Assembly: GCA_040954595.2 (NCBI GenBank)
Contig: CM082579.2
Coordinates: 10,354,001 to 10,418,000 of the forward strand
Source of the DNA: Balanoglossus misakiensis
Taxonomy: Eukaryota > Hemichordata
Direction: 5' to 3'
DNA length: 64,000 nucleotides
Shown here piece after piece: positions 58,307-64,000 of this stretch. The notes beneath the pieces were generated by a model. The model searched no databases, was not told where the DNA came from, and worked only from the letters and a program-made list of their open reading frames with translations. The position numbers and the translations under genes were made by a program. How positions within the stretch are numbered: position 1 is the stretch's first letter; every line of letters begins with the position of its first letter.

Positions 58307-58370
58307 TGAATGATCAGCGATAGTTCATCATTTGCATATACACAAATGATGAACTATCGCTGATCATTCA
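58307..58370. repeat. Perfect palindrome 3 (28-bp arms, 8-nt loop)
   Basis: 58307-58334 (TGAATGATCAGCGATAG...CATTTG) and 58343-58370 are exact reverse complements around the loop catataca. Confidence 0.95.
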
Positions 58371-60280
58371 CAAAATCTCCCAACAAGTCGTTGAGTTCCG
58401 TTCGCTCGAAGTTCGGCCTTACACAAATGTAATCGATTCTCTAACAATTTTACTGCTACCTGTTGCCACGTCTTATACATTTCGTTGACCGGTGGAATAG
58501 AGAGGTTCAGTCGTCACGCTGAACTGGCTCGAAACAATTCCCCACACTGATTCGACTCGGAACGTACCGGACTTGCGCCTAGCCTAGGCTATGTACCTGA
58601 CCCAAAACTTTGACAGCCACGATTGTCTATGATCGTTGCGTCGACTGTCTTCTTCCCAAATTCCACCTTTCTGTTTTGAGCTTACAAAGCAATGTTGTCA
58701 TGGAACCGTCATTTTTTTATTTCATTTCTGTATTGTAAATGCCGCGCGCTACACGTACTGTTTCTGTTTGACAACAAAGCTACGGCGAATCGGTGGAAGT
58801 AGTTCCGGTTGATGACGTAACACAGGGGTGATCTGGATTTTTGATCTGTCCTGGTCTACGTCACACAGGTGGTGATCAGGGCCGGTTCACGTGATAATCT
58901 ACAAGAAACTAATAAAATACACATTCTGTAATATTTTGGAATGTAAATATTACGTGTTTATCTATCGTTTTGAAATGATCTATCCCGTAGCATAGAGGCG
59001 CATTCCTCCAGTTCTTGCGGATTGATATGCACGATGTCATTTGTTTACATTCTATTGCACGTGAGATATAGACGCGCTCGAACTCACAGAGCCGAGCGCG
59101 AGCAAAACATTATTTTTTCTTCGCGACGATCGACGCCGACAGTCACACATTAATCAGATCAAATCATCAATTTTACTATTCATATTTCCAAATAAAGCTC
59201 TACAACATGCAGCGATTACGGGAGATGATGGGATTCGGTAGTGGCATAGGACATACACACACTGCAAGTGCACTAGTCACTGACACCGCACCAGAAAAAT
59301 TTAATTCAGAACGTAGCAACAACAACTTTCGAATCTCGCGCAATAAACACAAAACTAGATCCGGATATTGAACGCGTCTTCCAAATATGGTCACCGGGCC
59401 AGGGCGTGATAAGCAAAAAAAACTGCACAGATGTGAGGGCGCTTTTCCCCATAGATTTTACATGGGCACGTGAATATAGGCATATGATAATACACAAAAG
59501 CAGCCGCAACTAGCGCGCCTTGCGAGCTTACTAATATAAATCGATCGGAGCCGGCGCAGCCGACACCGCTAGTTTTTTTTTGTTTTTGTTTTTGAGAACG
59601 AGAGAGGAACGGAAGAACATACAAAATTGCATAGTTATAAGTCTAATAAACCTTGAAAGTCGTATAACACAGCAACAGTCGCAGATAATATTTGAGGCAT
59701 CTTTCTTGTACAGATAATGGACTCCCAGCGGTATCGTGGGGACCTTCCAGACCAAACGAAAAGCACCTGACCTGGCAAAAAGAGGTGGAGGCAGACCGGA
59801 AACGGCTTTTGCTTCCACCACGAGTTCTCACTTACGGCATCGGGTTGGCCAAAGTCTCGCTCCCTGAAAAGGAGAGGTTGACTTGATACGCCAATATCAA
59901 CTGGCGACTCGGAGACTGGCCACTGGTGATGGGTGGTAGACAAACGCCGTGAAGCTGATGTGGTTTTCTCCGTGGAATGGTTATACAAGCATCTCCATCG
60001 GGATCCGCACAAGAACAGGATCCTGCAACGGAATCCCTGTCCAAGCAGCACCGTCACGTCTGGACCCTGCCGTGATACTCGCTTGCAGACGCGGCCAGAT
60101 CTTGCGACCGTCAAACATCTACTGAAAAAGTCGGGGGAGACGGTCGTGGTGGAAGATACCATGCAAGGAAGAGACCCAGTCACCTCCGTCTCATCAACAT
60201 CCAGGGCATCCTCACCCTGAAGAACACCCTCTACACGACCATTATCTTCTACAGTGGCGGCGCCCCGCAAATTATATTCT
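58371..60280. other. Unannotated region
   Basis: No gene is supported up to about 59.6 kb. A 54-aa ATG frame at 59207-59371 is unassigned. From 59.7 kb the plus strand has coding-like GC content with broken frames leading into the zinc-finger fragment. The long minus-strand frame (59635-60360) looks like its antisense shadow. Confidence 0.35.
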
Positions 60281-60768
60281 ACCGTGGCTGCCCAACAACC
60301 CAACGTTTCCGGTGTCCCATACCGGAGTGCCGTGCGCAAACCAAGAGACTCCGCGCACATGTCCTAAGGGAGCACATCCCAGCGACACTTCGGGGTGATC
60401 GCCCTCTGTCGGCCGATGTGGCTCTCTGTGCGCTACATGGGTGGATAGTTGGCGGTCATTCTGAGACACCGGCGAACGATCTGCTGGGTTTCTTTGGACG
60501 GCACGGTTTGGACTTTGTCTCCAGCAGAGTGCCCATTGGTAAGGAGTACACTGCAGTGATGGGGCAGCTCTGCGCGGATCCCGAAGTACTTAGGGCTCCA
60601 TCCCCCGAATTCGCCGACTGTCCTCATTCACTGGAGAGTCTTGCTGGTCTTGCTGGGTTGTCTCTCGCCTCCCCAAAGGGCGGAGTTTCAGTCACTTTTC
60701 GGTGGGCCGGAGCCCATTGGGGAGATGATGGACTCGCCCTCGGGGGTGGCGGGGGAGATCCCAGCTGA
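60281..60768 (+). pseudogene. Zinc-finger coding fragment of a selfish-element-like protein
   Basis: The plus frame contains FRCPIPECRAQTKRLRAHVL followed by REHIP (about 60308-60384), which fits C-x5-C-x10-H-x4-H. It continues open through ALCALHGWIVGG, DLLGFFGRHGLDF and CPHSLESLAGLAGL. No initiator in good context and no downstream domain could be identified. Similar finger modules occur in uncharacterised mobile-element proteins of invertebrates (from memory). Intact length is unknown. Confidence 0.45.
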
Positions 60769-61039
60769 GGCGCAACCTCAGCCAATGGCCAACCCGTCGG
60801 AAAGCAAACGTGCTCCAGTTGGCCGACTCGCTTTTGACACTGAGGATTACCATGTCACCGCCTCTGGGGCGATAAGTTTCATCGGGGCTCTTAGTAGGAT
60901 GTCGCCTTTGTGTATTTAGCATGTCCAAGTATTTGCCAACCAATTTTCGAAAGGACTCACACAGTCATGATGAAATTTGCGAAGGATCATCAATTTCACA
61001 CCCTTCCTCCCTCACCAATACTGAATAATAGTACACCCA

Positions 61040-61145
61040 CGAGGGAAACGCCGTGAGCCACCAGGTGGGCAGTCCAATCAGCCGCCAAGGAAAAGCGCGC
61101 AGAAGATGAAGGCCACTAAGCCAAAGAAACGAGAGGGGGTGAGGA
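61040..61145 (+). repeat. Duplicated block, copy 1 (pairs with 63165-63290)
   Basis: It shares CAGCCRCCRAGGAAAAGCGC, then GCAGAAGATGAAGGCCACTAAG and ACCACGAGGG/CAACGC-type sequence with 63165-63290. One frame reads SNQPPRKSAQKMKATK in both copies, so a coding segment was duplicated. Confidence 0.8.
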
Positions 61146-61289
61146 ATCTCGTCTTAAGGTGACTGTTCAGCCTGACGTGAAGCGTATGCGACGTACTTTC
61201 CGTTAAATTGATGGTACAGGGGGTACAAAGCAGTCGAAAATCACCACGACTGCATCAACACTCTCCTGTAGAGGTAGGGGTAGAAGAAA

Positions 61290-61375
61290 ATCAACCAGCG
61301 GCCAGCTGCTCCTGTCCATGCCCTGTTCCGGGATGTGGACGGACATCAAAACGTCTGAAGCGGCACTGCTTTTAA
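61290..61375 (+). pseudogene. Second, related zinc-finger fragment
   Basis: CPCPVPGCGRTSKRLKRHCF (about 61310-61370) has the same C-P-x-P-x-C...KRL...H layout as the 60.3-kb finger and is followed almost at once by a stop. It is a diverged, truncated paralogue or a repeated domain of the same dead element. Confidence 0.45.
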
Positions 61376-61599
61376 ATCTGGCAAAGCAACCTGAGACTTG
61401 CAGCGAGTGAAACTTGACGAAATCTTTGAGAGCTAGGAGATGGGAGCACTGTCTGGTCAAAAAAGTGACAAAGAAAAACCTGATGGCAAAACCAGACATC
61501 CCAGTGTATTTACTTAGTAACTTTGTGTATTTATATTTAATAGAAGACCATCTGTGAATATCTGCAAGACGTTGTTGATGGTATAAACAATTTACAGCA

Positions 61600-61802
61600 A
61601 AAGAACAAGGACGTATGTAAAATGGTTAAGGAAGCCTTCATAAAGGAACTGCAAATGCCTTGGAGCGTAATGGAGAAGTTGCCAATGCAGGTCTGCACTA
61701 GATGCGAACAGACGTTCGTCAGAACTTACCAATTTAATGAACACCTGTGCGTCATGTCGACCGCGTCAACTGTGTCAACGACGGGAGCCTCTAGCCACTA
61801 GC
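61600..61802 (+). pseudogene. Coding fragment with a third finger-like motif
   Basis: The frame reads MVKEAFIKELQMPWSVMEKL, then CTRCEQTFVRTYQFNEHLC and a Ser/Thr-rich end at a stop (about 61798). C-x2-C plus H-x2-C spacing suggests a zinc-binding module. No family is assigned. Confidence 0.35.
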
Positions 61803-61904
61803 ACGACCTGTACCGCTACCGCTACCGGGTCTACTAACTACGTCGCGCCAGCAGTTCCGACTGGGGCGCCTCCACACACTTGAGAGTCCACACCAAGGAA
61901 TAGT

Positions 61905-62055
61905 TTTGCATATTTGCATATTTATAATTTTGAGCCATATTTGCCATTTTTGGTCAATTTATTTTCTTCTCTAAAACCGCATGCCAGATTGCTTTGAAAT
62001 TTGTTAGGCATGTTCCTAGGGGAATCCCAGGAAAGATGATGCAAAAAAATGTGAA
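61905..62055 (-). repeat. Repeat family B fragment, inverted
   Basis: It is the reverse complement of 35440-35560: GCATATTTATAATTTTGAGC, GCCATTTTTGGTCAATTT, GCATGCCAGATTGCTTTG, GGCATGTTCCTAGG. It directly abuts the 62058 ORF. Confidence 0.8.
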
Positions 62056-62057
62056 TT

Positions 62058-62738
62058 TTGCATAAATGTGTTATTGGGAAATTTTTGCAACATGTACTTC
62101 AATCAAACGAATCATTTAAGATTGATGGAGAGGTATTTGTTAATATCGTTCACGTGAAAATCACAAAGGGGGATAAGGACCGCGAAAAAAAAAGTGATGA
62201 TGCAGAACGTTTTCAAAAATATAATAAGAGTATTATTCGTATTAGAAACAAAGATCATTTGTGTTGCGTGCGGGGAATTGTGACTGCCAAAGCATGTATT
62301 GACAAACGCCCTGATCTCGTGTACATTAAAAAAAAGACGAACAATTCAGGAAGTTTTAGCGAGGCCACTCCACTCTGCCGCTTCTGTACCGCTAATGGCC
62401 TGTGGAATACAGGAGGTGAGCCCAGTGGAATAAGGAGGAAGAGGCATTGTATCAGTACGAGACGAAGTTTGTGGACCTCCTACAAGATTATACTACAAGT
62501 CTTTATATGTCAGATAGCCGATGAAAATTGTGAAGGCTGTAAACTCCAAGACCCGTCACAGATACACCAAGACTGTCTAATGTTCACTAATGCCGAGAAG
62601 ATATATATGTACTTCGAAGTACGTCTAAAAAGAATGGACATATGTGAGCTGATACAGTCATTACGAAGGGAGACTGATGCAACTAACACCGAGCTCGTGA
62701 CAGTTGTGTATGTCGTTTTTACAATTAATAGACTTTAA
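62058..62738 (+). pseudogene. Broken ORF resembling part of a Polinton/Maverick- or virus-like replication protein
   Basis: The first third contains a LQSNESF segment, a VNIVHVKI segment and a RIRNKDHLCCVRGIV-type segment. From memory this order is typical of an N-terminal region seen in type-B polymerase ORFs of Polinton-like elements. The middle (about 62340-62510) appears frameshifted: another frame there is acidic and coding-like. The last third has CEGC...H-x2-C (about 62533-62578), a compact zinc-binding-like module followed by a helical stretch. No polymerase or exonuclease catalytic motif is present. It is most likely a dead, rearranged fragment. Confidence 0.4.
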
Positions 62739-62762
62739 TTCCAAGAGAAACTGAATCAAACT

Positions 62763-63165
62763 GTGTTTGTGTGTATCCATGTACATCAACAGCCCTCCCA
62801 TGGATCTCAGCCCAGCGAATTAACAGATCCAACTACACCCCCTCCAGCTAAACGTAGACGCCCCGATCAAGACAATCAGAATGTCGAATTATATCGGATA
62901 TGCGAGGTAAATACGCGATTTATCAAAAAAATTAAAACAACGGCTAGCGATTACGTAGTGAATTTCTCTCCTGTAGAAAGTCGGAATTTAAGGGACGCGT
63001 TAAATGCGTTGTACCAACGTTTCGATTGGTTGATAGTGAGTTGACCAGTGATATTAAATCGAGTGATAAAATTCGGTTAATTCTGTGCACGCCGCAGTTA
63101 GAAAAACCTGTTAGTTTACTGTTTGTACGCGTTGCGATACCTTCTCTGACAGTAAAGGAACTCCA
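62763..63165 (+). pseudogene. Second broken fragment of the same element type (frameshifted)
   Basis: A Pro-rich start with a PPAKRRRPD basic patch leads to a helical segment that stops at 63044. An overlapping frame (63026 onward) carries DKIRLILCTPQLEKPVS, so a single frameshift near 63035 breaks one original frame. By memory of this family the region would normally precede, not follow, the LQSNESF segment at 62.1 kb. Confidence 0.4.
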
Positions 63166-63289
63166 CAACCACCACGAGGGCAACGCTGTGAACCACCACG
63201 GGGGCAGTCCAACCAGCCACCGAGGAAAAGCGCGCAGAAGATGAAGGCCACTAAGGCAAAGAAACTAGAGCGGGGGGGGGTGAGACTAA

Positions 63290-64000
63290 AACGAAGGAAA
63301 CCGAAGGAAACTGAAGGACACTGTTTTTTCCATATTTTAGTGCGAAGGAAAAGGTTTTCTCTATGCTGGTTGCCGAAGGACTGGTTTAGCTTCGAATTAA
63401 ACGCCGAAGGAAAGCGAAGGACGCTGATTTATCCATATTTAAGTGCGAAGGAAAAGGTTTTCTCTATGCTGGTGGCCGAAGGATAGGTTTAGTTCGGTAA
63501 TTAATTATGCTGGTGGCCGAAGGACAGGTTTAGTTCGGTAATTAAAGCCGCAGGACAGGTTCAGCTCCGTAATTTTGGCCGAAGGAAAGCGAAGGACACT
63601 GATTTTTCCATATTTTAGTGCGAAGGACACGGTTTTCTGTATGCTAGAGGCCGAAGGACAGGTTTAGCTCAGTAATTAAAGCCAAAGGACGGGTGTAGCT
63701 CCGTAATTTTTGCCGAAGGAAACCGAAGGACGCTGATTTATCCGTATTTTAGTGCGAAGGACGTGGTTTTCTGTATGCTGGTGGCCGAAGGACAGGTGTA
63801 GCTCCGTAATTTTTGCCGAAGGAAACCGAAGGACGCTGATTTATCCGTATTTTAGTGCGAAGGACGTGGTTTTCTGTATGCTGGTGGCCGAAGGACAGGT
63901 GTAGCTCCGTAATTTTTGCCGAAGGAAACCGAAGGACGCTGATTTATCCGTATTTTAGTGCGAAGGACGTGGTTTTCTGTATGCTGGTGGCCGAAGGACA
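63290..64000 (+). repeat. CGAAGGA-rich satellite; 103-bp unit at the right edge
   Basis: From about 63711 the unit repeats at 63814 and 63917 with period 103 and near identity; it runs off the window. Leftward units (63290-63700) are more diverged and of variable length. All are built on the heptamer CGAAGGA with GGTTTTCT.TATGCTGG and GTAATTT blocks. Confidence 0.95.

Noticed and set aside
59635-60360. 241-aa minus-strand ORF
   Set aside because: It is antisense to the zinc-finger fragment and its flanking coding-like sequence; GC-rich composition explains its length.

Overview
The window is metazoan nuclear DNA: spliced genes with GT-AG introns (and one GC-AG intron), AT-rich spacers, microsatellites, and abundant non-LTR retrotransposon, MITE and foldback debris. 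Gene families shared with vertebrates, compact many-exon genes, CR1/L2-like retroelements and IgSF receptors suggest an invertebrate deuterostome such as a hemichordate or amphioxus. This placement is an inference; no marker here settles the species.

Left 28 kb, conserved genes: SRA1 (+, 6 coding exons, 159-3023), MCMDC2 (+, 21 coding exons, 5753-13891, with one GC-AG intron and degenerate ATPase motifs), EMC7 (-, 4 exons, 15941-18526), and a 12-TM MFS_1_like/MFSD6-type transporter (+, 4 coding exons, 24327-28245). EMC7 and the transporter are head to head, with a possible shared promoter near 18.53-18.96 kb. The spacer between them holds two adjacent head-to-tail copies of a long repeat (19.59-23.06 kb). 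The second copy has an internal ~239-bp tandem array and ends in two hairpins that show compensatory base changes.

Middle and right, 28-57 kb: an accessory, repeat-rich region with two divergently oriented immunoglobulin-superfamily membrane receptor genes. One is on the minus strand (about 36.08-40.18 kb: signal peptide, V-like Ig, second Ig, TM, short tail). The other is on the plus strand (51.20-56.41 kb: signal peptide, three Ig-like units, Ser/Thr stalk, TM, short tail). The 11 kb between them is packed with a CR1/L2-like fragment, an L1/Tx1-like fragment, MITEs, a 300-bp foldback, a 1.3-kb inverted repeat, a decayed peptide-coding minisatellite and a 58-bp palindromic insertion with 9-bp target duplications. 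A second CR1/L2-like fragment lies inside an intron of the plus-strand receptor.

Right end, 57.8-64 kb: three unrelated near-perfect palindromes within 500 bp, then a scrambled set of broken coding fragments. These include C-x5-C...H-x4-H zinc fingers, a C-x2-C...H-x2-C module, and segments that look like the N-terminal part of a Polinton/Maverick- or virus-like replication ORF in permuted order. The window ends in a 103-bp satellite that runs off the edge.

No tRNA, rRNA, CRISPR or prokaryotic-type feature was recognised. Exon boundaries were set by reading splice sites and phase by hand; UTR limits are mostly unknown.
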